DNA of 64,000 nt from Pontibacter pudoricolor (GTDB taxonomy: Bacteria; Bacteroidota; Bacteroidia; Cytophagales; Hymenobacteraceae): assembly GCF_010092985.1 (NCBI RefSeq), contig NZ_CP048106.1:2480001-2544000 (forward strand), written 5' to 3'. The notes under the pieces are model-generated. The model worked only from the letters and a program-made list of their open reading frames with translations, had not been told where the DNA came from and made no database searches. The first letter of the stretch is position 1. Each line of letters begins with the position of its first letter. Below are positions 7,204 to 16,346 of this stretch, in pieces. The position numbers and the translations under genes are program-made.

Positions 7204-7861
7204 CCAGTGATTAAGGGGATTTGGCTGATTTTTATGATTTTTGTCTGAACTATAAAATCAGGCTACAGTTTAGTCCAACTTTGCTGAACTCTATTTATGA
7301 TAGTTAGGATTTATACTTAGCATTATAAAGTCTTCTAAACTCGAGACTCTTTGCTCCAAAATTTATCAACAACCCTACTTCCAGTTTGTAGGCTTCCAGG
7401 TAGTTGATGGCTTGTGCAGAGTGAGCATCTTCTAATTTAGTAACTGCCTTTAGTTCAACAGGTATTTTATTTTCAACCAGGAAATCTACTCTTCTGCTGC
7501 CAATCTTCTCGCCTTTATAATACACAGGTGCATCGTACTCCCTGATTACCTGTAGGTTTCTTAAACCCATCTCCTTCTCAAGCGCCCTTTGGTAAATTAT
7601 CTCATGAAATCCATTTTTCAATGTAGCATGTACCTCCATTGCAGCACCTATAATCTGAGAAGTTAGATCTGAATATTTATAGTTAGATGAAGAATTTATA
7701 GTTATGGCCGATTGCAACTTATCCATAGTTAAGCTATTCATTGTTCGCCTAACTATAAAACCAACCATTAAATTCAGTAACACATAAAATATCCGACTAA
7801 AAGATTTAAATTACTTAGACAGAAATCAGAAAAATCAGTTAAATCCCCTTAATCACTGGTC
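7202..7861. mobile_element. GxxExxY nuclease cassette bounded by 45-bp inverted repeats
   Basis: The left arm 7202-7246 and the inverted right arm 7817-7861 agree at 41 of 45 bases, the outer 21 perfectly (both begin GACCAGTGATTAAGGGGATT). They enclose a single gene, the GxxExxY protein. The outermost bases are shared with the stop codons of both flanking convergent genes: GA of TGA at 7201-7203, and G of TAG at 7861-7863. I see no target-site duplication and no transposase, so movement would need help from outside, or the arms may be a paired terminator. The arms share the GTCTGAA/GGATT wording of the repeat at 6463-6701. Confidence 0.6.
7304..7741 (-). CDS. GxxExxY family protein (PD-(D/E)xK nuclease-like)
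   Basis: Read from an ATG at 7741; ATGs at 7783 and 7726 are also possible, and the N terminus is poorly fixed. Counting from the 7783 start, the family motif is G58-F-H-E61-I-I-Y64, preceded by the typical LTSQIIGAAMEVHATL helix. A PD-(D/E)xK-like core follows: D100 in RRVDFLVEN, E110-L-K112, then the QAINYLEAYK helix. The family is common and multicopy in Bacteroidetes genomes; its biological role is not established to my knowledge. It is the only gene inside the inverted-repeat cassette. An endonuclease fold beside inverted repeats suggests a part in the element's own spread, but this is inference. Confidence 0.88.
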   Translation of the reverse strand: MNSLTMDKLQSAITINSSSNYKYSDLTSQIIGAAMEVHATLKNGFHEIIYQRALEKEMGLRNLQVIREYDAPVYYKGEKIGSRRVDFLVENKIPVELKAVTKLEDAHSAQAINYLEAYKLEVGLLINFGAKSLEFRRLYNAKYKS

Positions 7862-10800
7862 TAGAACAACACCGACACCTGTGTCCTACCTGTATGCACT
7901 GCATTAATTCCATTTGCTTTACGGCCATCGTAGTTTAGCGAAATGTTAAGGCCGTTGCTCAGGCGTTGCTGCACGTTCAGGCTCCAGGTAATGTTGTTGC
8001 CGGGGCGCAGGGCATTCAGGATTTCGTAGCCCACAAAAGAATTCTCTACTCCGGTAAAGCCGATCTTAACGTAACGCAGGTTGGCGGTTGCAGCACGTTT
8101 GTTTACCTGGCTCAGTTTCGTTTCAATTCCCAGTTCATGGAAATCTGCTTGTTGGTCGTTTCCTTCCAGGTTTAATTCGTCTTCACGGTGCGAGAACTGG
8201 TAGGTGCCGGTAAAGCGGAGGCGAGTGTTAGGTTGGTAAGCAAGCTCCGGCGATAGTTCCGTTGAGCGTATCCGGAAGTTTTTGGACTCCAGGAAATTCG
8301 ACTGGTTTTCACGCACATTCTTCCCTGCCGTTACTTTTGTGCTTAACACTTCATTCAGGTTCAATCTGCCAATAACACTGTGGCTGCCCACATTTCGGGT
8401 TTCAGAGCCGTTGGCAAGTAAAGACTTCTGCTGGTTCTGCTGAAACGTATACTCCAGGCCATACTGCGGGTTGCTGCGGTTAAAATACACCGAATTGCGC
8501 AGGGTTCTTGCCATCGAGATCAGAAACTCATCTTCTATATCCTGGCTAAACGGGTTAAAACGGTTCTGAAGGTTATCGTCAGTTGTTTTCTTATCGATAC
8601 TGATGAACGTAAGTACAGTAAACCGCGATGCAAAGCCCCTGGCTCCGGACTCAGCCCGCCAGTTGCGTGGTGCATTGGTATTAAGGCGGTAGGTAAACTG
8701 GTTGGTATAAGCGTTAATATATTCATCGGTAGGCAGAAATATTTTAATGTAGCGCTGCTGGTCTACAGTCTGGGCTTCCAGGTAATCGTTCAGGTCGTTG
8801 GGATTGCCTCCCTCGCGGAGGTAATGTGTGCCCTGGCCCGGAAGCGTTTCCCGGAAAACAAAAATCCGCTTCAGCTCCCGGCCTGTGCCTACTGCATATG
8901 TCAGCTCCGACCTGAAACTGCCATCTAAAAAACTGGCATTCCAGTCTGCACGGTTCTGTATCGTTTCCTCCAGCCTGCCATCTGCTAACTTAAGCTTACG
9001 GTACGTGGCCTGCAGCGCCAGGTCGCTTTCTGCACCAATAGGAGTACTGAGCGCTGCATTATAGGTTTGCCCTACTTCCGGAGCGCCAAACTTACCTATA
9101 GTTGTCGGTCGCTGGTCTGTTCGGTGGCTATAATCTACCCTGAAACGGGTGCGGGCTGTGTCACTGCTTTCGAGGTAAAACAGGTGCTCATCAAAATACT
9201 GGGCAGAGCCTATTAAAGAGTCAGAACCTATAGTTGTGATCTTATTTTTATCGAAGCGATAGACATACCCGGGCGAAAAACCTTTGAATTTATACTTTGC
9301 ACCTACATCACCACGGTACCAATCAGACTGAGAAGCGCTTTGTTCGCTGTTCAGTAAAAAGAAATTATTCCGCAGCTCAAGCCTCCCAATCTCCTTTACC
9401 AGATCCAGGTAATGCTGCACACCGTCCAGCTGGTTCTCGCGGTAACGCCTGCTGATGCGGTAACTATACAGGTTCTTCGGGTCTTTAACAGCGCCAACCG
9501 AGAAGTTAAAAATGTGATCTTCTGCTTTCTGATCAGGTGTCTGCAGGCTCCAGTCGCGGTCAAATTCTATCGGGCGGTAACGGTCGATGGGTTCAAAGTT
9601 TTCATCTGTATACTCATAATTCAGGGTGCTGTTCAGTTTATAGTTGCCGAGCAGGGTTAGTTCTTTATTTTCTACCTGGTAACCTACGCGCATGGCTTTC
9701 CCGTTATCATCAGCAGCATCTACCGTAGAGAAGCGGTTGAGATCATTCTGCGAGGCGGCACCTTCCAGGAAAACATTCACGCCTTTCTGTAGTTCGTAAC
9801 CGGCTCCCATGGTTATCAGTTGCTTCTTGCGCGGTGTAGGCACAATGCGCACCGGCAGATAGTTTCCCTGGCGCACGCCATTTACTGGAGCCAGCCAGCG
9901 GTAAACCCTGCCATTAACCGTGGTATTTGCAATTACATAATCACCCTGCCCCTGTCCTACTTCCGAAAACCGCACATTATAGTACGCCGAGTCCGGGTTT
10001 GTCGAATACACATAGATCTCGCTCAGCAAGCCATTCACTACCGTATCCTTCCGGGCATACAGCACCTGGTTGGGGTCAAACGCTACACTGTCCACTCCCG
10101 GAATAACGGCTCGGTTCAGGTCATCGCCAATACTTGCCAGCAGCTCCTTGTCTTCATCGCGCAGGTCCAGGTTAAGCAGGTTGTTGGGGTTATCCTGTTC
10201 GCTGTAGTAGTTGCCGTAAACGCTTAGTTTGTTAAGTTGCTGGTAATGGCTGGCGTGGTAAATACTGCGGCTATAGTTCTGGTCAGAGTACTCAAAATCA
10301 ACTTTAATCCGTGAATTTTTGGTGATGACATGGCGCGTTGTAAACGTAATTTCTGACTGGTTATAGTCTATGACATAATCGTAATCGTAACCGCGTAACA
10401 GCAACCTGCCATCTAAAAACACCCGCTCTGAGTTAGCCAGCACTATAATAAAACGCTCGTTATTAGGGCCACGCAACCGGTATGGCCCCAGCATACCTTC
10501 CAGCGGCTGAATTTCCTGTGATGCAAATTTCCCTTTTGAGGCCGATGCGGCTATAGTTGTAATTCCCTGCTTTTCCGGCGACTGCCCTATAGTTGTTTCA
10601 AAAGCGGCGCCCTGTACATTTTTATAGAACTGCAGAAAGTAAGACGGCTTGTTTCGCAACACCACATCGCCTGCGGTAAGCTGCCATAGTTTGTGTTTGA
10701 GGGTAATGTATACTTTATCAAATTCCTGCAACTGCTGTGTATTTCCTTCCGGCTGAAACGGGATGTTCTGGTCGGTAATAGCAGCGGTGATACTTATCTC

Positions 10801-11346
10801 ATCGGTCAGCTTTCCATCCAGCTGTAAGTTCAGGGCAGAGTTTACAAACACGTTCTGTGTATTACCAAACGAGATGCCCCGGCTTATACTTCCGGTCTTG
10901 TTCAGGCCGGGTGTTTTAAAAATCTCTTCGCGTGTACTGATGTCTTCCTGGTAAAAGCCTTTGTTAAAAGAGCTCATGTCGAGCTGTGATACATCTCTCC
11001 GGAAAGCAGGTTTGGTAAGGTTAAGCGGCAACACACGGTAACAGATAAGTACCGAATCGGGTATGGCCTGCAAGGTGCCAAGCGTATCTATAGCTACAGA
11101 ATCAGGGGCAGGAAAGCGGGTAAACGTGAACTCGTTGCGGCTATAGTTGTAATCGAAACTATACTGGTCTTTTTTAGGGCCGAAGAATTTTACCGTGGAT
11201 GGCAGCAACGTCATGGAGTCGAGTACCATGGGCTCCGTAGTTACCCGTAGCCATTGGCAGCGTTTGTTGCTCAGGGGTTTCTGGGCCAGCAACGGAAGGC
11301 ACAACAAGAACAGCAATATGCTTACAAGAAGCCTCTTAGGACACAT
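7861..11346 (-). CDS. Large outer-membrane/surface protein of unknown function
   Basis: A 1161-residue protein beginning MCPKRLLVSILLFLLCLPLLAQ, a Sec signal. After about 150 residues comes SISRGISFGNTQNVFVNSALNLQLDG, followed by many alternating amphipathic strands rich in Tyr, Asn and Arg. It ends in RTQVSVLF; a terminal Phe after a strand is typical of a beta-barrel. The block PYRLRGPNNERFIIVLANSERVFLDGRLLLRGYDYDYVIDYNQSEITF resembles an Ig-like plug motif seen in other large envelope proteins. I do not recognise a named family. The gene starts 11 bases inside the end of the upstream histidine kinase gene, so the two are very likely cotranscribed and functionally linked. Confidence 0.6.
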   Translation of the reverse strand: MCPKRLLVSILLFLLCLPLLAQKPLSNKRCQWLRVTTEPMVLDSMTLLPSTVKFFGPKKDQYSFDYNYSRNEFTFTRFPAPDSVAIDTLGTLQAIPDSVLICYRVLPLNLTKPAFRRDVSQLDMSSFNKGFYQEDISTREEIFKTPGLNKTGSISRGISFGNTQNVFVNSALNLQLDGKLTDEISITAAITDQNIPFQPEGNTQQLQEFDKVYITLKHKLWQLTAGDVVLRNKPSYFLQFYKNVQGAAFETTIGQSPEKQGITTIAASASKGKFASQEIQPLEGMLGPYRLRGPNNERFIIVLANSERVFLDGRLLLRGYDYDYVIDYNQSEITFTTRHVITKNSRIKVDFEYSDQNYSRSIYHASHYQQLNKLSVYGNYYSEQDNPNNLLNLDLRDEDKELLASIGDDLNRAVIPGVDSVAFDPNQVLYARKDTVVNGLLSEIYVYSTNPDSAYYNVRFSEVGQGQGDYVIANTTVNGRVYRWLAPVNGVRQGNYLPVRIVPTPRKKQLITMGAGYELQKGVNVFLEGAASQNDLNRFSTVDAADDNGKAMRVGYQVENKELTLLGNYKLNSTLNYEYTDENFEPIDRYRPIEFDRDWSLQTPDQKAEDHIFNFSVGAVKDPKNLYSYRISRRYRENQLDGVQHYLDLVKEIGRLELRNNFFLLNSEQSASQSDWYRGDVGAKYKFKGFSPGYVYRFDKNKITTIGSDSLIGSAQYFDEHLFYLESSDTARTRFRVDYSHRTDQRPTTIGKFGAPEVGQTYNAALSTPIGAESDLALQATYRKLKLADGRLEETIQNRADWNASFLDGSFRSELTYAVGTGRELKRIFVFRETLPGQGTHYLREGGNPNDLNDYLEAQTVDQQRYIKIFLPTDEYINAYTNQFTYRLNTNAPRNWRAESGARGFASRFTVLTFISIDKKTTDDNLQNRFNPFSQDIEDEFLISMARTLRNSVYFNRSNPQYGLEYTFQQNQQKSLLANGSETRNVGSHSVIGRLNLNEVLSTKVTAGKNVRENQSNFLESKNFRIRSTELSPELAYQPNTRLRFTGTYQFSHREDELNLEGNDQQADFHELGIETKLSQVNKRAATANLRYVKIGFTGVENSFVGYEILNALRPGNNITWSLNVQQRLSNGLNISLNYDGRKANGINAVHTGRTQVSVLF

Positions 11347-14300
11347 GCTGTGCTAGCGGCAACGTGATCTTAAATGTAGTGCCTTTGCCATTTTCAGTCT
11401 CAAACCAGATCTTACCGCCCGCATTTTCTATACCGCGTTTCGCCACTGCCAGGCCTATGCCCGACCCTGTATACTTGGTGCTGAAATTAGGTACAAACAC
11501 TTTCTGGCGTATGTCTTCCGGTATGCCGGTGCCGTTGTCTTTAATATCAATATGCACCTGCTCCGGTGTATAGTTCAGTTCTACTTTTATAGTTGGCTTA
11601 CGCGTGGCAGGCACTGCCTGTATCGCGTTCAGCAGCAGGTTATTAAACGTACGTACCAGCAAACTTTCGTCAGCCATTACCATCACTTCTTCAGCAGGTA
11701 TAGTGGCTGTAATTTTGGCTGAAGCCGGGTCGTTGTGCAGGTCAGCCGCTTTACGTAGCGCCGCCGCTACATCTACCAGCTCAGCTTTAGGCTCCGGCAT
11801 GGAGGTAAAACTGGAGAATGAGGTAGCAATGTCGCTCAGGATATTGATCTGCGTAATCAGTGTGTGCGATATCTTATCAATGAGCTGTTCTGTGTTCGGC
11901 TTTTTCTCCGCAATGGCTTTCTGCAGGTATTGCAGCGACAGCTTCATCGGGGTAAGCGGGTTCTTGATCTCGTGGGCAACCTGACGGGCCATTTCGCGCC
12001 AGGCAGCTTCTTTTTCCTGTATGGCCAGGTCCTGCTTGTTCTGCTCCAGCGTTAACAACATGCGGTTATACTCATTTACCAGCATACCTATTTCATCGGC
12101 ACCTTCATAAGCAAGCATTTCGTTTTTACCGGTCAGGGAGGTTCGTTTCAGTTTATCGGCCAGCAGGCGCAACGGCACCGTTAAGGCCCGCGAAGCAAAG
12201 AAAGACAGCAGCATAAACACGATAAACATTACCGTAAAAATGTTCATGGTAGTCGTGATCAGATCAATCAGCTTCAGGTCAAGCTCTTTTTCGGAATCAA
12301 AGAACGGTATACCAACGAACCCGGACAATGTGAACGGATCGTTATTTACCCGAAGCGGCAGATACACCGCATTAAAAGTAAGGTTACCGGCTTTCTCCTC
12401 TAAAAACACACGAAGTGCCTGCCGCTCCGAAATGGCCGCAAAAGCCTCCGGATTAAGCAGCTTGGATAGCAGACCGGCTTCGAAGATCAACGGCTGGCTT
12501 GTTGTTATCAGGCGGCCGTTGCGGTCGTACAGGTTTATATCGGTTTCTGAGATAGACGCAATTTCAGAGATCCGCTTCTGTAATTCACTCTTGTTTTCCA
12601 GCACGCCTGTACCAATAAGGGCGTTCAGGTTTTCCTGTATGGCTTTGCCGCGCTGTTCGTACGCCGTTTTCAGGTCCTTTTTGTATGATGCCGTAACCAA
12701 ACTGGCAATAGCAATACTAACCAGCAGCAAAGGCAACAGAATACCGAAATTGAGGAACACCTGTATCTTGGTACTGAAATTAGGCCTGAACTCCCGGATA
12801 TAGTTGCGATTGTATAACAAGATGAGAAGCCCGAGCAAGATAAATCCCGCCATAAAAATAAGGAACAGGAAAGAGAAGTTGGAAAGCACCTCGGTGGCAC
12901 TGTATTTCGCATTCGTTACTACAAGCACCTTATCCTTGCCGGCCACCACCCCAAAATGATGGTAATCTCCCTGGTTATGGCCGTCTCTGTAAAATTCTGA
13001 ATGGCCAATGTGGTCGGGATTAAGGTTGGTGGCGTAGTCGTATTCGCCTTCGCTGTAGCTTAACTTCCTGTTCTCGTAAATAGCATAGCTCAGCAAATCC
13101 ATCCGGAAAGGCTGGTTATGCTGCTGGCCTGAAAGCAGCTCCGGCACCAGACTATGAGGCAGTAATTTCTGCAGGCTTAGCTGCAATACGATAGTTCCTT
13201 TCTGCCCATAAGCCAGCGGAACTTCTATGAGTTTGAGATATAAGCGCGAATTATACCTGGCCGGGTTCTGCACTAAAAAAAGGTTCTTCCGCTCGGTCCG
13301 GTTCTCGGGAGTATCGTATTTGCGAAGTAGCTCCTGTAAGGTAGCGGCCGTGGTATCGGCACTTTCCAGGGAGTTACCCTTGCTATCGAACAGAAGCACA
13401 TTGGTTTCATACTTATCAAAATAATCGCGGAGGTACTGCTTGGAGATCTTGCGTTTTATAAAAGATGCATCTACATAAGGCCCCAGCATTTTGAGTCGTA
13501 TCAGCCCATCTTTCGCTATTTTATCCGCTACCTCATCCAGGAAAAACTCGCCCACAACATCATTACCCTGTATAATACTGGATGCGAATGTCTGTTTGTA
13601 TAGTTTAACCTCGTTCTGGTAATGCCTGAAAAGCGCAAATGCTCCTGTCATGGCGCTCATCATTATAACCAGTAAAATGAACAGGTAAGTACGGTAAGCC
13701 GCACTTACTACATTTTTATGCTGTGCCGATAAAATAATGATGATCCAGAAAAACGTACCGATCAAAACAACTCCCCAGAACTGTACTTTGGCCAGCACAG
13801 TGATCAGCAGCAACACCAGACTGATCAGGAACAATAAACGGTAAGGCCAGGCTTTCTTTTCTTTGTAGAGTAAAACAATGGTTGTAGTGGTAAGCATGTA
13901 AGCAAAACCGCACAGCGCCATAGTATGCAGCAGCATTATGCTGTAAAGTATTATTTTGTATTTCGAGAACTCCAGCGATTGGTTTATATCCAGTATAAGC
14001 GGGGAATTGTGGTAGATGCCATAGTAGAACAGAAACAGAACGATAAGCAACAGGTAGAAGCCCAGGATGCAGCTTATAATGATAGGACGTCTGTAACTGA
14101 TATCTATAGTTTTAAGCTGTGCCAGTATGTTGTTCTTATAGAACAGGTACAAACCGGCCGCTGCAACTATAAGTAACAGCAGAATATTAAGTGCCAGATC
14201 GCCAATGGATGGAGACCAGCGCGAGGCTGCATAAAGTCTGGGATCGAATAACTCTGTATCAGCAATAGCAAAAGGCAGGTTAAACACCAGGAGCACAATG

Positions 14301-15046
14301 CGCAGCAGAATTAACATGACCAACAGCGTAATTACGCCTTTGCCGTGTTTTCCATGCTGTACCTGTTGCCGGCAATAAATGACAGCTGCAGCTACATAAA
14401 GTATCACGCCAAGCAGTAACAGGGTTAGCTGTGTTGTTTGCCTGCTTTGGTCTGCTTCATTTTCGTTGAGATCTACTGAGAACAGGTAATCGCCCTGGGG
14501 TGATCTTACCTGCGGCAACCGAATCCTCGGATCGGGAACAATACCGGCTATAGGCTGATCAAATATTTCTTCTGAAAGCGATTTGTTCAGGTATTCGTTC
14601 TTAATGCGGTAATCTGTTTCCAGGGGAATATAGACGAATATTTTATAGCCTTTTACCTGGTACGGTACAACTATAAAAGAACCATACTCACTGCTTGCAA
14701 AGCCTACCTTTTTTGCCTCCGGTGCAACATCCAGGTCCGTAATAGCCACATGCGCCGACCAGAATACGATGTGGTTATTTTTGTAGACCAGTGTCGGATA
14801 TTCCGTTTTATCAAGTATGGAAGAAAAGGAAACGGTTTCCGGGCTTAGTTGCCGGCCTATAGTTTCTGCCTGCTTTCTGGCTTTGGCAATACAATAAAGT
14901 GTGCGCTCCTGTATAGTTCCCAGCTTTTTCTGATTCCCTGAAAATATGGAAGGCGCAGGAATTACATAGAAATGAATAGCCGCCGTAGCTATAAAACACA
15001 GCAACGACAGTAAAAGAAGTATAAAGGGGGTTACCTTCCGATTCAA
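11336..15046 (-). CDS. Large membrane sensor histidine kinase (HAMP-HisKA-HATPase)
   Basis: A 1236-residue kinase. The start is TTG at 15046: a TAG lies two codons upstream in frame and no ATG precedes the first hydrophobic helix. There are many membrane segments in residues 1-480, an extracytoplasmic stretch, another helix near 700-740, a second sensor region, a HAMP region after FASRALTVPLRLLADKLKR, then the H-box with H1025 (HEIKNPLTPMKLSLQ). The ATPase has N-box NNLLLNAIQA (about 1135), G1 DIKDNGTGIPE and G2 GSGIGLAVAKR. This is the NtrY-like class by H-box wording. No response regulator lies nearby. It overlaps the outer-membrane protein gene downstream. Confidence 0.85.
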   Translation of the reverse strand: MNRKVTPFILLLLSLLCFIATAAIHFYVIPAPSIFSGNQKKLGTIQERTLYCIAKARKQAETIGRQLSPETVSFSSILDKTEYPTLVYKNNHIVFWSAHVAITDLDVAPEAKKVGFASSEYGSFIVVPYQVKGYKIFVYIPLETDYRIKNEYLNKSLSEEIFDQPIAGIVPDPRIRLPQVRSPQGDYLFSVDLNENEADQSRQTTQLTLLLLGVILYVAAAVIYCRQQVQHGKHGKGVITLLVMLILLRIVLLVFNLPFAIADTELFDPRLYAASRWSPSIGDLALNILLLLIVAAAGLYLFYKNNILAQLKTIDISYRRPIIISCILGFYLLLIVLFLFYYGIYHNSPLILDINQSLEFSKYKIILYSIMLLHTMALCGFAYMLTTTTIVLLYKEKKAWPYRLLFLISLVLLLITVLAKVQFWGVVLIGTFFWIIIILSAQHKNVVSAAYRTYLFILLVIMMSAMTGAFALFRHYQNEVKLYKQTFASSIIQGNDVVGEFFLDEVADKIAKDGLIRLKMLGPYVDASFIKRKISKQYLRDYFDKYETNVLLFDSKGNSLESADTTAATLQELLRKYDTPENRTERKNLFLVQNPARYNSRLYLKLIEVPLAYGQKGTIVLQLSLQKLLPHSLVPELLSGQQHNQPFRMDLLSYAIYENRKLSYSEGEYDYATNLNPDHIGHSEFYRDGHNQGDYHHFGVVAGKDKVLVVTNAKYSATEVLSNFSFLFLIFMAGFILLGLLILLYNRNYIREFRPNFSTKIQVFLNFGILLPLLLVSIAIASLVTASYKKDLKTAYEQRGKAIQENLNALIGTGVLENKSELQKRISEIASISETDINLYDRNGRLITTSQPLIFEAGLLSKLLNPEAFAAISERQALRVFLEEKAGNLTFNAVYLPLRVNNDPFTLSGFVGIPFFDSEKELDLKLIDLITTTMNIFTVMFIVFMLLSFFASRALTVPLRLLADKLKRTSLTGKNEMLAYEGADEIGMLVNEYNRMLLTLEQNKQDLAIQEKEAAWREMARQVAHEIKNPLTPMKLSLQYLQKAIAEKKPNTEQLIDKISHTLITQINILSDIATSFSSFTSMPEPKAELVDVAAALRKAADLHNDPASAKITATIPAEEVMVMADESLLVRTFNNLLLNAIQAVPATRKPTIKVELNYTPEQVHIDIKDNGTGIPEDIRQKVFVPNFSTKYTGSGIGLAVAKRGIENAGGKIWFETENGKGTTFKITLPLAQHVS

Positions 15047-15112
15047 GATCTAACAGTTTATCCCACGAATTTAACTAAAACGCAGGATAAGGCCTATTGA
15101 TTCAGTACAGAT

Positions 15113-15499
15113 TTATACTTTGTTATAGGATGGGTTATAGTTAATGCCTGAAAAAAAGTACAGCATCAGCACGCGGGAGTAACGGAATAATACGGGAGCT
15201 GCTACAATGACAATGCCGGCAACTGTACTAATGTATACCCAAGTAGGCGGATCTCCGGCGAGGTTATAGAGAAGAACGCCAACTATAAAAACGATCGCTA
15301 CCGAAAAACCATAGCTGATGTACATGGCGCCGTAAAATAGCCCTACTTCCACCTCATAGTGCAACCCACACACGGGGCAGTCATCATACATGCTATCGAA
15401 TTTGCGGAGGTTGTAAGCAGGATGCGTGAATATTTTACCTTTACGGCAACGCGGACAACGACAGTTTACAATAGCTCCTACTTTAGTTGGTGCCGCCAT
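15113..15499 (-). CDS. DUF983 family membrane protein, last gene of the respiratory operon
   Basis: 128 residues. The N-terminal half has a zinc-ribbon-like pattern, CRCPRC at 14-19 and CPVC near 41-44; the second half has two to three membrane helices (YGAMYISYGFSVAIVFIVGVLL and VAGIVIVAAPVLFRY). DUF983 genes commonly accompany cytochrome oxidase genes; their biochemical role is unknown, and a part in oxidase assembly is inference. The gene overlaps the previous one by 17 bases, consistent with the same transcript. Confidence 0.82.
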   Translation of the reverse strand: MAAPTKVGAIVNCRCPRCRKGKIFTHPAYNLRKFDSMYDDCPVCGLHYEVEVGLFYGAMYISYGFSVAIVFIVGVLLYNLAGDPPTWVYISTVAGIVIVAAPVLFRYSRVLMLYFFSGINYNPSYNKV

Positions 15500-15758
15500 T
15501 CTTGTTTTTCTTGTTGCTCTTGTACCATAAAAAGCCTACAGTTCCGATCAGGATGTATGGTATCGCCATCAGGTACAGGATACCTGTGTTCAACCCGGAA
15601 CCGACTGCAGTATCAGACTCTGCTTTGCCTGTTCCCACATTAGACTCAACTGTGGCTCGGCACATGGCGCACTGGCTATAGCTGTTTGTAGCTGTGGCAA
15701 GTACTAGCCCCAACACAAAAACTATAGTTGCCAAACCTTTGATCGTTAACTTTTTCAT
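15483..15758 (-). CDS. 91-residue exported membrane mini-protein with CxxC, in the oxidase operon
   Basis: MKKLTIKGLATIVFVLGLVLATATNSYSQ is a signal peptide. Right after it comes CAMCRATVESN, so a CxxC pair would sit at the mature N terminus in the periplasm. A single membrane helix follows (ILYLMAIPYILIGTVGFLWY) and a Lys/Asn-rich tail. No named family comes to mind, although I recall similar QCAMCRA proteins from other Bacteroidetes. It lies between DUF420 and DUF983 at the end of an operon that also encodes SCO, so a redox or copper-handling role in oxidase maturation is a reasonable guess, not shown. Confidence 0.7.
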   Translation of the reverse strand: MKKLTIKGLATIVFVLGLVLATATNSYSQCAMCRATVESNVGTGKAESDTAVGSGLNTGILYLMAIPYILIGTVGFLWYKSNKKNKNGGTN

Positions 15759-15788
15759 ATGCCCAACAAGTAATTTACTTTACGTAAT

Positions 15789-16346
15789 TTAATTATAATA
15801 TGGCGAAATAAGCAGGTAAACCAACACACCCGAAATTGCCACATATAACCAGATCGGGAATGTCCAGCGTGATATGCGGCGATGGCGCGCAAGCTGATTT
15901 GTAATACCAAAATAAACAGAGAGCAGTACCAACGGAACTATAACTACCGCCAGCACTATATGTGTAAGCAGTACAAAATAGTAAATATACTTTAAGGCAC
16001 CTTCGCCGCCATATATGGTGCGCTCACCTAAAAAATGGTAAGTTACATACGACACCAGGAAGATTGCCGATAACCCGAACGCTGTAAGCATCGAGGCACG
16101 GTGCACTTTAATGTTATTACGTTTGATGTTATAGTAACCAACTATAAGTGCAATAGCCGTTAACGAATTTAGTACAGCATGTAAAGGTGGCTGAAAAGAA
16201 ACATCAACGGAAGCATCTGCCACTGCCTTGTCGAGAAAGAATAAAGCCGCTACAGCCACAGGAATTAAAATTGACAGCGTAGCAATCAGGAACATCATGC
16301 GCCTTTCGCGGGCAGCATTGGGATTATTTACTTTTACTGTACTCAT
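15789..16346 (-). CDS. DUF420 family membrane protein
   Basis: 185 residues with about five membrane helices. It has the DUF420 pattern: FQPPLHAVLNSLTAIALIVGYYNIKRNNIKVHRASMLTAF, then SYVTYHFLGERTIYGG and VLLTHIVLAVVIVPLVLLSVY. Conserved histidines in HAVLN, VHRA, THIV and the YHF segment could bind heme or metal. The Bacillus relative CtaM is needed for oxidase maturation, so an assembly role is likely. Its start lies 23 bases inside the end of the SCO gene. Confidence 0.82.
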   Translation of the reverse strand: MSTVKVNNPNAARERRMMFLIATLSILIPVAVAALFFLDKAVADASVDVSFQPPLHAVLNSLTAIALIVGYYNIKRNNIKVHRASMLTAFGLSAIFLVSYVTYHFLGERTIYGGEGALKYIYYFVLLTHIVLAVVIVPLVLLSVYFGITNQLARHRRISRWTFPIWLYVAISGVLVYLLISPYYN

